Assembly: GCA_003248395.1 (NCBI GenBank)
Contig: QFNA01000024.1
Coordinates: 1-57,070, forward strand
Direction of reading: 5' to 3'
From: Citromicrobium sp.
Lineage (GTDB): Bacteria > Pseudomonadota > Alphaproteobacteria > Sphingomonadales > Sphingomonadaceae
DNA length: 57,070 bases
The notes beneath the pieces were generated by a model. The model made no database searches. It saw only the letters and a list, made by a program, of their open reading frames with translations, and was not told where the DNA came from. Position numbers and translations under genes: made by a program. Shown one piece after another: positions 1-7,618 of this stretch. The first letter of the stretch is position 1, and each line of letters begins with the position of its first letter.

Positions 1-642
1 GACGGTGCGGATCGGCTCCCCCGCCCCGGCACTGCGCAATGCGCGACGCAGGCGGCCGACCCAGACGTCGACCGTACGCTCATCGATCGGCGGTTCCTGT
101 TTGCCAAGGCCTTCGATCAGGTCGGTACGGGCGAGAACGCGGTCGGCATTCTCGGCGAAATAGCGCAGCAGGCGGAATTCGTTGGGTCGCAACGCGACCG
201 GCTTGCCGGCCCACCGCGCCTGCAGGGCTGGCATGTCGATTTCGAGATCGCCGAGGTGGAAGGGCTTGGCCGACACCATGGCCGCGCGTCCGCTCCCCAG
301 CGCCAGCACCCGGTCGAGCACCGATGTCCTATCGACCGGGCCGACCATATAATCATCCGCCCCTGCGGCGAGCGCGCGACGCTTGTCCTCCGCATCGCAA
401 CCCTCCAGCACGAGCGTAATGTGCGCGTCGGCTGTGCGTCGATCGGCACGTAGCCGCCGGCACATTTCGAGGCCGGAGAGATCGTCCATCACCCAGTCGA
501 TGAAGGCGCAGACGCGCCCTTCGATGAGGCGCTGAGGGCCGCTTACGCTCAGCCGATCAAAGACGAAGCGCGTGTCTCCATGGTCGAAATCGGCAAAATC
601 GAACGCCGCATCGCCGGAAATCAATATGGTCGTCACGTCCAC
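1..642 (-). CDS. PhoB/OmpR-type response regulator with atypical receiver (3' end cut by window)
   Basis: Reading the minus strand from a GTG at 642 gives an open frame to the window edge with no stop. The C-terminal half is a winged-helix DNA-binding domain (LRPNEFRLLRYFAENADRVL, then a segment ending RTVDVWVGRLRRAL), as in PhoB/OmpR. The N-terminal half is receiver-like and keeps a plausible phospho-acceptor Asp in FIDWVMDDLSGLE. The usual acidic pair after the first strand is replaced by ISGD, and the conserved Lys before Pro (the KP motif) is Gly (VGPVD). Phosphorylation may therefore be altered or absent. The GTG has an AAAGGA-like ribosome site; a second in-frame GTG lies two codons later. 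No partner kinase is visible on this side. The winged-helix identity is firm; the signal it senses is unknown. Confidence 0.85.
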   Translation of the reverse strand, partial: MDVTTILISGDAAFDFADFDHGDTRFVFDRLSVSGPQRLIEGRVCAFIDWVMDDLSGLEMCRRLRADRRTADAHITLVLEGCDAEDKRRALAAGADDYMVGPVDRTSVLDRVLALGSGRAAMVSAKPFHLGDLEIDMPALQARWAGKPVALRPNEFRLLRYFAENADRVLARTDLIEGLGKQEPPIDERTVDVWVGRLRRALRSAGAGEPIRTV

Positions 643-688
643 GCGTGAATCCTTTGCCCCAAGTTTTCCATGAGGCTTTGGCGTGGCG

Positions 689-706
689 ATGTGACTGCTA
701 TGTGAC
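689..706 (-). promoter_or_regulatory. Tandem 7-bp direct repeat, candidate OmpR/PhoB-type binding site
   Basis: ATGTGAC occurs at 689–695 and again at 700–706, an 11-base period (7+4+7), with a degenerate ATGTAAC at 721–727. This geometry is what OmpR/PhoB-family dimers recognise. It lies about 50 bases upstream of the regulator starting at 642, so autoregulation is a reasonable inference. The site is seen directly; its use is not shown. Confidence 0.4.
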
Positions 707-784
707 CGCGTTGCGGGTCGATGTAACATGACGCAAGTCAGGCGTTCCGGCGCGATGGCGACGGACGTAGCAAATGCCGAATGC

Positions 785-1765
785 TCACCCGGCGTCGGCA
801 AATCCCGCGAGCCGTTGCCGGATGATTTGCCCGGCTTCGGCCATGATGCGATCGATCAGTTCGCGGCAAGTGGGAATATCGTCGATCAGCCCCGCGACCA
901 TGCCGCAAGACCACGCGCCCGCTTTCATATCACCCTCGGTCATGATCCGCGGATAGACACCGGCTACCTGTTCGATGATATCGTCGAATTTGAGGTCCGC
1001 GCCCTTCTCGCGCTCGATCCGGAGCAGGTCCTCCACCGCATCATTGGTCATGACGCGTTCGGTATTGCGCAGCGGGCGCATGACGAGGCGCGTGTCGAGC
1101 TCGCTCGCGGCGACTATGGCGCGCTTCACATTGTCGTGCACCGGCGCTTCCTGGGTGGCGATGAAGCGTGTGCCCATATTCATTCCCTCTGCACCCATCG
1201 CGAAGCTGGCCACCAGACTGCGCCCATCGGCCATGCCGCCACTGGCGACGAAAGGAATTTCGAGCTCGTCCGCCGCGCGGGGCAGGAGGATCATGTTCGG
1301 AATATCGTCCTCGCCCGGATGGCCGCCGCATTCGAAGCCATCGACACTGACCGCATCGCAACCGATCGACTGCGCCTTTAGCGCATGGCGGACGCTGGTG
1401 CATTTATGGATCACCCTGACCCCCGCATCCTTGAAGAACGGGAGGACCTGCGCCGGATTGTTGCCTGCGGTTTCGACCACCTTGACCCCGCCATCGATGA
1501 TGGTGCGCACCAATCTAGGGTAATCGGGCGCGTTGACGGTGGGAAGGAAGGTCAGGTTTACGCCGAACGGACGGTCGGTCATGTCGCGGCACCGCGCGAT
1601 CTCGTTGGCGAGTTTATCGGGCGTGCCCTGCGTGAGGCCGGTGATGATTCCCAGACCGCCGGCATTGGAAACCGCGGCAGCGAGTTCGGCAAAGCCGACA
1701 TAATGCATGCCGCCCTGAATGATGGGATGTTCGATGCCGAACATTTCGGTGATGCGGGTTTTCAT
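785..1765 (-). CDS. Nitronate monooxygenase / 2-nitropropane dioxygenase family flavoprotein
   Basis: A 326-residue FMN-dependent TIM-barrel oxidoreductase of the nitronate monooxygenase (NPD) family, expected to oxidise alkyl nitronates or a related substrate in the cytoplasm. The N-terminal HPIIQGGMHYVG and AAVSNAGGLGII motifs, the FGVNLTFLP strand, the GFECGGHPGEDD loop with the catalytic-region His, and the phosphate-binding VASGGMADGRSL and GAEGMNMGTRF motifs all appear in family order. Length is normal. The ATG at 1765 follows a purine-rich stretch (GAAGAGGCGAT). It sits between a regulator and a flavin reductase on the same strand; whether it belongs to the neighbouring receptor locus is unclear. 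Confidence 0.92.
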   Translation of the reverse strand: MKTRITEMFGIEHPIIQGGMHYVGFAELAAAVSNAGGLGIITGLTQGTPDKLANEIARCRDMTDRPFGVNLTFLPTVNAPDYPRLVRTIIDGGVKVVETAGNNPAQVLPFFKDAGVRVIHKCTSVRHALKAQSIGCDAVSVDGFECGGHPGEDDIPNMILLPRAADELEIPFVASGGMADGRSLVASFAMGAEGMNMGTRFIATQEAPVHDNVKRAIVAASELDTRLVMRPLRNTERVMTNDAVEDLLRIEREKGADLKFDDIIEQVAGVYPRIMTEGDMKAGAWSCGMVAGLIDDIPTCRELIDRIMAEAGQIIRQRLAGFADAG

Positions 1766-1822
1766 CGATCGCCTCTTCGCCAGTTGCTTTCGGCAACGGG
1801 TATCGATGGGTCAGGCGCGAGT

Positions 1823-2425
1823 CTAGCGCCGTGGCAGTGCTTCGAGCGCGGCCAGCAATTCGGCCCCGCGCCCGGTGAGTTCCAGCCCGCCCGCACGCCG
1901 GATGGCCAGGCCGTCGCGCTCCAGATCCTCCCCGGTCAGCGGACGCTCTTCGGATGCGGCAACGCGAGCGTAACGACCGGAATGATAGATGAGCGGGTCG
2001 GCATCCCGCCGATCGAAATCGATCACTTCGCCGAGGAAAATGGCGTGATCGCCGCCTTCGTATTCGAAATGCGCGCGGCAGCCGAAGCGCGCGGCATAGC
2101 CATCGAGCAGCGGTGCCCCCTCAGGGCCATCGGCAAGGTCGAGCCCGGCAAACTTGTCGACCCCCGGCGTGGCAAAACGGTCGGACATGGGCCGCTGGTC
2201 CGCCGCGAGTACATGGACCGCCCAACTCTCGGCCTTGCGGAAGACCGGCAGGCTGCCCGAATTGAGCGAAAGGCTCCACAAAACCATCGGCGGATCGAGG
2301 CTGACCGAATTGAAACTGTTGGCAGTGAGGCCCACAGGCTGGCCCGAACCATCGCGCGCCGTCACGATGGTGACACCGGTCACAAAGGAACCCAATGCGC
2401 TGCGGAAGGCCTGCGGATCGAACAT
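1823..2425 (-). CDS. Flavin reductase family protein (DIM6/NTAB, two-component reductase)
   Basis: A 200-residue split-barrel flavin:NAD(P)H oxidoreductase. The family signature is plain: FRSALGSFVTGVTIVTA, then GLTANSFNSVSLDPPMVLWS (flavin-binding), a short barrel and GDHAIFLGEVIDFD. These enzymes supply reduced FMN or FAD to a separate monooxygenase or halogenase. The ATG at 2425 was chosen because the family starts immediately before FRSALG; the frame stays open upstream to 2554, but that extension is unlike the family. The gene diverges from the TonB-dependent receptor across a 217-base region. A flavin-dependent halogenase lies 5 kb away on the other side, so this could be its reductase partner (inference). 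Confidence 0.9.
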   Translation of the reverse strand: MFDPQAFRSALGSFVTGVTIVTARDGSGQPVGLTANSFNSVSLDPPMVLWSLSLNSGSLPVFRKAESWAVHVLAADQRPMSDRFATPGVDKFAGLDLADGPEGAPLLDGYAARFGCRAHFEYEGGDHAIFLGEVIDFDRRDADPLIYHSGRYARVAASEERPLTGEDLERDGLAIRRAGGLELTGRGAELLAALEALPRR

Positions 2426-2562
2426 TGCCCGTGCGCTAACCGCCTTGGTCGGCAAGGGCAATGCGGCATTTCGGAAGTGGGGGATGCCCCTCCGGCAACA
2501 TGTCCCAACGCTTGACGCGAACGCACCAACGGTGACGAAAAGATGACACATCAATTGACCAA

Positions 2563-2592
2563 GTGAACGTTATCATCTACGTGAACGTTCAC
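2563..2592 (+). promoter_or_regulatory. Paired AACGTT-centred operators before the TonB-dependent receptor
   Basis: GTGAACGTTATC (2563–2574) and the perfect palindrome GTGAACGTTCAC (2581–2592) have centres 18 bases apart. Palindromes with a central CG in AACGTT are typical LacI-family operators. A TTGACC resembling a −35 box lies just upstream at 2555–2560 and TATCAT at 2571–2576 resembles a −10 box, so bound repressor would cover the core promoter. A third similar site lies before the GH3 gene at 11469. The likely ligand is the LacI protein encoded at 9158–10231. Confidence 0.65.
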
Positions 2593-2642
2593 ATTCGGCA
2601 GCGAATACGCGCCAAACGGATGTTTTGGGAGGAGAATCACTG

Positions 2643-5600
2643 ATGGCTTTTGGACGCAATCCCGCTCTTGCACGGCTGCTGGCGGGTGCATCGGTCGCCG
2701 CGATCGGCTGCGGCGGCAGCGCGGCGTCGGCTCAGGTGGAGGACATACCTGCCGACGAAAGCGCTCAGGAAGCCGCATCGCAAGACAATACCGCGGTGGC
2801 GGAGAGCGACGACGGCGTCATCGTCGTCACGGGAATCCGCGCCAGCCTGCGCGAATCGATGAATATCAAGCGCGACGGCCAAGGCGTGGTCGATGCCATT
2901 TCGGCAGAAGACATCGGCAAGTTCCCCGACACCAATCTGGCGGAATCGCTGCAGCGCATCACCGGCGTTTCGATCGATCGCCAGAACGGCGAAGGTTCGC
3001 GGGTGACCGTGCGTGGCTTCGGGCCGGATTTCAATCTGGTGATCCTCAACGGTCGGCAAATGCCTGCATCGAGCCTGGGTAGCTGCTGCGAAGCGCCGGC
3101 ATCGCGCAGTTTCGATTTCGCCAATCTCGCCTCCGAAGGCATTTCAGCGGTCGAAGTCTACAAGTCCGGTCGGGCGACCCTGCCCACCGGCGGCATCGGC
3201 TCGACGATCAATATCCGCACGCCCAAGCCGCTCGATCGGCCCGGTTTCCAGGGGAGCATCGGCATCAAGGGCGTGCTCGATCACACCTTCGATGACACCG
3301 AAATCACGCCGGAAATCTCAGGCATCGTCAGCAAGACGTTTGCCGACGATCGGTTCGGCATCTTGTTGAGCGGGTCGTACCAGAAGCGCAAGGCGAGTTT
3401 TGCGCAGTTCAGCGTGGGCGAGTGGCGGCAAGGCTATAGTGGGGATGAGAATAACTGGGGCTCGCTGCCTATGCGCAGATATCCAGAGGGTACCATCATC
3501 AACAATATCGACGTAAGTGGAGAAATCGACCCCCGCTTCGACAATGTCGAGAACCGGCCCGAAGGCGACGACGTTTATCAGGTACCGCAGAATGCGGCCT
3601 ATGATTTCATCGATATCGACCGCGAGCGGATCAACGGCCAGGCGGTGTTGCAATTCCGCCCGTCGGAGCAGTTCCAGGCAAGCGTCGACTACACCTTCTC
3701 GCAGCACACGATCGATGCGCGGCAGAACAGTATCGGCGTGTGGTTCAACCATGCCAATACGAGCAGCAGCTGGACCGACGGACCGGTGGCGGGTCCGAAT
3801 TTCTATGCAGAGAATTTCACCGCGGCCGAGGGTAAGGACTTGGCCATAACGGGCTCGGTCGCAGCCAATCGCAACGTTAATCATTCGATCGGCGGCAATC
3901 TGCAGTGGGATCACCCGAGCGGGATGCGCTGGGAACTCGACGCGCATCATTCGACGGCGGAATCGAAGCCCACTTCGCCCTATGGCAGCAATATCGCGGT
4001 CGGCACTTCGATCTTCGGCGTACAGAGCCAGAACGTCGATTTCACAAGCGATCTGCCGGTGATGTCGGTGACCATGTACCCTGGCTCCGACCTTGTCGCC
4101 GGCAACATCCGCCCATCCGGCAATGCCTTCCGCACGGCCTATATGAAGGACCGCATCAACGAGGTATCGCTCCGCGGCGGATATGATTTCGACGACGGCT
4201 TTATCGAGAGCCTCGATTTCGGCGTGACCTACACCGACAACAAGGTTCGTACAGCCTACGGCTACCTGCAGAGCGACAGTTGGGGCGGCACGCTCTCGGC
4301 TGACGAAACGCCGGATTCACTCTTCATCCTGCGCGATTTGCCGGAAGATCTCGCAGGAATGGATGGATCGGACGCAAGCGCGATCCTGCCGGTCTATTTC
4401 AATATCGATACCGAAGGGTTGATCGGCTTGCTCGAAAGCGAAATCGGCGTGTGTTCGTCACCCTGGGTCGGCACGCCGACAGGCGAAGGGTGTCTTGCCG
4501 AATATTCGGTCGATCGTCGTCTCAACGAACGCACGATTGCGCCCTATCTGCAGTCGACCCACGCATTCGACCTAATGGCGGACGAGGCCCATCTGCGGCT
4601 GGGCGTGCGCTATGAAGTGACCGACATCGACAGTTCTGCCCTCGTTCCCGTACCGAACGGGACCGCAATTATCTCGTTCAACGAGATCGCTATTTTGGAC
4701 AACGATACGACCGACACGACCTTCACCCGGCGCAAAGGCAGTTACGACAATTGGCTGCCCGCAGTCGATTTCGATATGTCGCCCATCGAGGATGTCGTGC
4801 TGCGCGCGTCGTACAGTCACACGATCACGCGCCCATCCTACAACAATCTGCAGGGTGGCCTGACTGTGGCGGCACCAATCAGGCCGACGGGCACGGGTTC
4901 TGCCGGTATCGGCAATCCGGGTTTGTTGCCGTATAAGTCGAAGAACATCGATCTGTCGGCAGAGTGGTATTATGGCCCGTCGAGCTATGCCTCGGTCGGA
5001 TATTTCCGCAAGAGCGTGAGCAATTTCATCGGGCAGGAGACGAGCCAGATCGAGGCGTTCGGCTTGGTCAATCCGGGACAGGGGGCGATCTTCCTCGAGG
5101 CTCGGGCGGCAGTGGGTCAAGACGCACCCTTCGAGGATATCATGGCCTATGTCGTCGAGAATTATCCGGACGCAGTCTATTACACGACAAGCAATGGCGA
5201 GCAGGTCGCGACCGGAATCATCGGTCAACCGGGCGATCCGGCGGCGCAGTTCACGCTGGGCCAGCCGAGCAATAGCGACCAGACCGCCAAGCTCGACGGC
5301 TGGGAATTCGCGATCCAGCACAATTTCTGGGACACGGGCTTCGGCGCCATCCTGAATTACACGATCGTCAACAGCGATGTCCCATACGACAACAGCCTGC
5401 CGTGGAGTGTGACACAATTCGCCGTGACTGGCGTCAGCGACAGCGCCAACGCCGTGCTCTTCTACGACAAGGGCGGGTTGCAAGCGCGCGTAGCGTATAA
5501 TTGGCGCGACGAATTCCTGTCGGGTTACGGAACCGATCCCTTCTATGTTGAAGAATACGGCCAGTTCGACGTCAGCGCGAGCTATGAATTCGACATGGGG

Positions 5601-5732
5601 CTCACGGTCTTTGCCGAGGGGATCAACATTACCAATGCCGACCGCCGCGGCCACGCAAGAGCCGACCAGGCGGCGACCTTCGCGGCGCCCGGACATGCGC
5701 GCTATGCGGCCGGTCTGCGCTATACGTTCTGA
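2643..5732 (+). CDS. TonB-dependent receptor, TonB-Xanth-Caul type (outer-membrane glycan uptake)
   Basis: A 1029-residue outer-membrane receptor. The signal peptide covers about residues 1–30 (…AASA-QVED). A plug domain follows from about residue 60, with the family motifs VVDAISAEDIGKFPDTNLAE, SLQRITGVSIDRQNGEG, VTVRGFGPDFNLVILNGRQ and GGIGSTINIRTPKPLD, then a β-barrel ending in the typical aromatic YAAGLRYTF. This subfamily (TIGR01782-like) is common in Caulobacter, Xanthomonas and sphingomonads and often imports oligosaccharides. ATG 2643 was chosen because GGGAGGAG (2627–2634) is an ideal ribosome site for it, while the in-frame ATG at 2625 would lie before that site. CC in the plug (SLGSCCEAPAS) may form a disulfide. 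It is led by two LacI-type operators and followed by a terminator. Confidence 0.95.
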   Translation: MAFGRNPALARLLAGASVAAIGCGGSAASAQVEDIPADESAQEAASQDNTAVAESDDGVIVVTGIRASLRESMNIKRDGQGVVDAISAEDIGKFPDTNLAESLQRITGVSIDRQNGEGSRVTVRGFGPDFNLVILNGRQMPASSLGSCCEAPASRSFDFANLASEGISAVEVYKSGRATLPTGGIGSTINIRTPKPLDRPGFQGSIGIKGVLDHTFDDTEITPEISGIVSKTFADDRFGILLSGSYQKRKASFAQFSVGEWRQGYSGDENNWGSLPMRRYPEGTIINNIDVSGEIDPRFDNVENRPEGDDVYQVPQNAAYDFIDIDRERINGQAVLQFRPSEQFQASVDYTFSQHTIDARQNSIGVWFNHANTSSSWTDGPVAGPNFYAENFTAAEGKDLAITGSVAANRNVNHSIGGNLQWDHPSGMRWELDAHHSTAESKPTSPYGSNIAVGTSIFGVQSQNVDFTSDLPVMSVTMYPGSDLVAGNIRPSGNAFRTAYMKDRINEVSLRGGYDFDDGFIESLDFGVTYTDNKVRTAYGYLQSDSWGGTLSADETPDSLFILRDLPEDLAGMDGSDASAILPVYFNIDTEGLIGLLESEIGVCSSPWVGTPTGEGCLAEYSVDRRLNERTIAPYLQSTHAFDLMADEAHLRLGVRYEVTDIDSSALVPVPNGTAIISFNEIAILDNDTTDTTFTRRKGSYDNWLPAVDFDMSPIEDVVLRASYSHTITRPSYNNLQGGLTVAAPIRPTGTGSAGIGNPGLLPYKSKNIDLSAEWYYGPSSYASVGYFRKSVSNFIGQETSQIEAFGLVNPGQGAIFLEARAAVGQDAPFEDIMAYVVENYPDAVYYTTSNGEQVATGIIGQPGDPAAQFTLGQPSNSDQTAKLDGWEFAIQHNFWDTGFGAILNYTIVNSDVPYDNSLPWSVTQFAVTGVSDSANAVLFYDKGGLQARVAYNWRDEFLSGYGTDPFYVEEYGQFDVSASYEFDMGLTVFAEGINITNADRRGHARADQAATFAAPGHARYAAGLRYTF

Positions 5733-5741
5733 TGCTGGAGA

Positions 5742-5761
5742 GGCGGCGACGCAGCGCCGCC
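5742..5761 (+). other. GC-rich hairpin after the receptor gene
   Basis: GGCGGCG (5742–5748) pairs perfectly with CGCCGCC (5755–5761) around a 6-base loop. No U-tract follows directly, so alone it is more likely to stabilise the 3' end of the receptor mRNA than to terminate transcription. Confidence 0.45.
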
Positions 5762-5772
5762 TTGCCTAGCGG

Positions 5773-5814
5773 AAGGGCCGGACTGCGAAGAGCGCGGTTC
5801 GGCCCTTTGGTTTT
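5773..5814 (+). terminator. Probable intrinsic terminator after the TonB-dependent receptor
   Basis: AAGGGCCG (5773–5780) pairs with CGGCCCTT (5800–5807) and is followed by TGGTTTT. The stem is strong and the tail T-rich. It separates the receptor from the SapC–cupin–halogenase genes, so these probably receive only partial read-through or have their own start. Confidence 0.6.
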
Positions 5815-5874
5815 GACAAGAGTCTGCGCCGAGTTAGTCAGGTCCGGTCATCGGACTGGGAGAAAAAAGCGCAG

Positions 5875-6594
5875 ATGAGCAATCATCGGATCGTCAACAA
5901 CGCGGAGCATCTCGAATTGCGGGTGCATACGGAGCCCGATCGGGACCGTGGTGACGGCGTCATGGCGACTCTGGTCGTTCCCGACGAGTTCCGGCGGGTA
6001 CAGTCCGAATTCCCGATAGTTTTCCGTCGCAACCAGGCTGACGGTCGTTTCACGGCGCTCGCCCTGTTCGGGTTCGAGAATGGCGAAAACCTGTTTCTTG
6101 ATGGGTCTGTATGGGACGCGCGCTATCGTCCGCTGAGCCTGGCGGTCCAACCATTATTGATCGGACGCGCGGAAGATGGGGTCGGCGCGGGACAAGTGCA
6201 TATCGACCTCGACCACCCGCGCATCGCGCGAGACGATAGTGGCACCCGCCTGTTCGAGGAGGACGGACGCCCCTCGCCCTATCTCGATGATATGGCGGGA
6301 AAGCTGGGCGAGCTGCACGTCGGGCTGGATGGGATGGCGGATTTGCTCGCCGCGCTGGAGCGCCACGATATGCTCGAGCCGTTTACGCTTGAAGTCCCAT
6401 TGGCGGATGGTTCGAAACATTCGCTGGTCGGCTTTCACATCGTCGACGAGACTAAACTTCGCGCACTCGATGCCGACGCATTGAACGATCTGCACCGCGT
6501 CGGCCACCTACTGCCGATATTCATGGCAGTCGCATCGCTGTCGCAATTTTCCGGCCTCATCGATCGCAAGAATGCAAAGTTGGCCGATGGGTAG
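5875..6594 (+). CDS. SapC family protein
   Basis: A 239-residue soluble protein of the SapC family (name from Campylobacter S-layer-associated work; biochemical role unknown). The hallmarks are an early VVPDEFRRVQSEFPIVFR, then FTALALFGFENGENLFLDG and the C-terminal VGHLLPIFMAVASLSQFSGLI. No signal peptide is evident. A GGGAG site precedes the ATG. The following cupin-like gene overlaps its 3' end by 23 bases if the first ATG of that gene is used, so translation is probably coupled. In alphaproteobacteria and Alteromonadales, SapC genes recur beside TonB-dependent receptors, cupin-8 proteins and tryptophan-halogenase homologues, exactly as here. Confidence 0.9.
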   Translation: MSNHRIVNNAEHLELRVHTEPDRDRGDGVMATLVVPDEFRRVQSEFPIVFRRNQADGRFTALALFGFENGENLFLDGSVWDARYRPLSLAVQPLLIGRAEDGVGAGQVHIDLDHPRIARDDSGTRLFEEDGRPSPYLDDMAGKLGELHVGLDGMADLLAALERHDMLEPFTLEVPLADGSKHSLVGFHIVDETKLRALDADALNDLHRVGHLLPIFMAVASLSQFSGLIDRKNAKLADG

Positions 6595-7618
6595 TGATGC
6601 GCGGTCGATCTTTGCCGAGATGGCCGACGTCGAGGAGCGAGTGGCGGACAATTCGCGCGAGCTCGATGCTTTGCTATGCGAAACACGCACGCCTTTTGTC
6701 GTGCGAGGGCTGGTCAGTGACTGGCCGCTGGTTCGCGCAGGGCAGGAAAGCTCCAAGGCCGCGCGGCAATATCTGGCAGAGCGCGCGCGCCCGGTATCCT
6801 TCGCCATTTCGATCGCGCCAGCCACAAGCAAGGGCAGGCTGTTCTACGACGATAAAATGGCCGTGAATTTCCGCGACGGGCACGGCAAGCTCGATGAAAT
6901 CTTTGCCGGTTTCGAGAAACACGAAGGCAAGCCCGACGCACCGACCGCCTATCTTTCGTCGATAGACATTCCCCGCCATTTCGATGGCGTTGCCGAGGAA
7001 AATCTCCACCCGCTCGGCGCGCGCGATCCGGTGCAGAGCATCTGGATCGGAACCGCAACGCGCATTGCTGCGCACAATGATTTTCCCGACAATCTCGCCT
7101 GCTGTGCGGTCGGACGGCGGCGGTTTACCCTGTTCCCCCCTGATCAGTTCAAGAACCTTTACCTGGGGCCAATCGACAACACGCCGGCCGGCCGACCGGT
7201 GAGCATGGTCGATTTCCATGCCCCCGATTTCGATTCGCATCCGCGATTTGCCGAGGCTCTTGCGCATGCGCAGACTGTCGAGCTCGAGCCCGGAGACGCG
7301 ATCTTCATTCCGTCGATGTGGTGGCATCATGTCGAGGGGTTGGCCGACTTCAATGTGCTGGTGAATTTTTGGTGGCGCGATACGCCGCGGTTTCTCGGTC
7401 AGCCCCAGGATGCCCTTAATCATGCGATCATGGCCATTCGGGACTTGCCGAGCGACGACCGCGCCCTGTGGCGCGATCTGTTCAATCACTACGTGTTCGC
7501 ACCCGACGAAGGGGTCACCGGGCATATTCCCGATGGAAAGCGCGGTATACTCGATCCGCTGACCGCCGAAAGCGCCAGCCGCATCCGGGCGTTTTTGCTG
7601 AGGAGTCTGAACCGATGA
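6572..7618 (+). CDS. Cupin-like (JmjC/cupin_8) Fe(II)/2-oxoglutarate-dependent oxygenase-like protein
   Basis: A 348-residue cupin_8-type protein. The double-stranded β-helix carries an apparent metal triad: His168 and Asp170 in AHNDFPDNLACCAVGRRRF and His252 in WWHHVEGL. The FTLFPPDQ and LEPGDAIFIPSMWWH segments are typical of FIH-like hydroxylases. Known relatives hydroxylate protein or peptide side chains; the substrate here is unknown. A start at 6587 is an alternative to 6572. The stop overlaps the halogenase start as ATGA (7615–7618), so the two proteins are probably made together. Because the metal ligands are present it is likely active, but the reaction cannot be read from sequence. 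Confidence 0.88.
   Translation: MQSWPMGSDARSIFAEMADVEERVADNSRELDALLCETRTPFVVRGLVSDWPLVRAGQESSKAARQYLAERARPVSFAISIAPATSKGRLFYDDKMAVNFRDGHGKLDEIFAGFEKHEGKPDAPTAYLSSIDIPRHFDGVAEENLHPLGARDPVQSIWIGTATRIAAHNDFPDNLACCAVGRRRFTLFPPDQFKNLYLGPIDNTPAGRPVSMVDFHAPDFDSHPRFAEALAHAQTVELEPGDAIFIPSMWWHHVEGLADFNVLVNFWWRDTPRFLGQPQDALNHAIMAIRDLPSDDRALWRDLFNHYVFAPDEGVTGHIPDGKRGILDPLTAESASRIRAFLLRSLNR

Noticed and set aside
3873..3878. AACGTT inside the TonB-dependent receptor gene as a further LacI site
   Set aside because: It lies within coding sequence and lacks the flanking palindrome seen in the other three sites.
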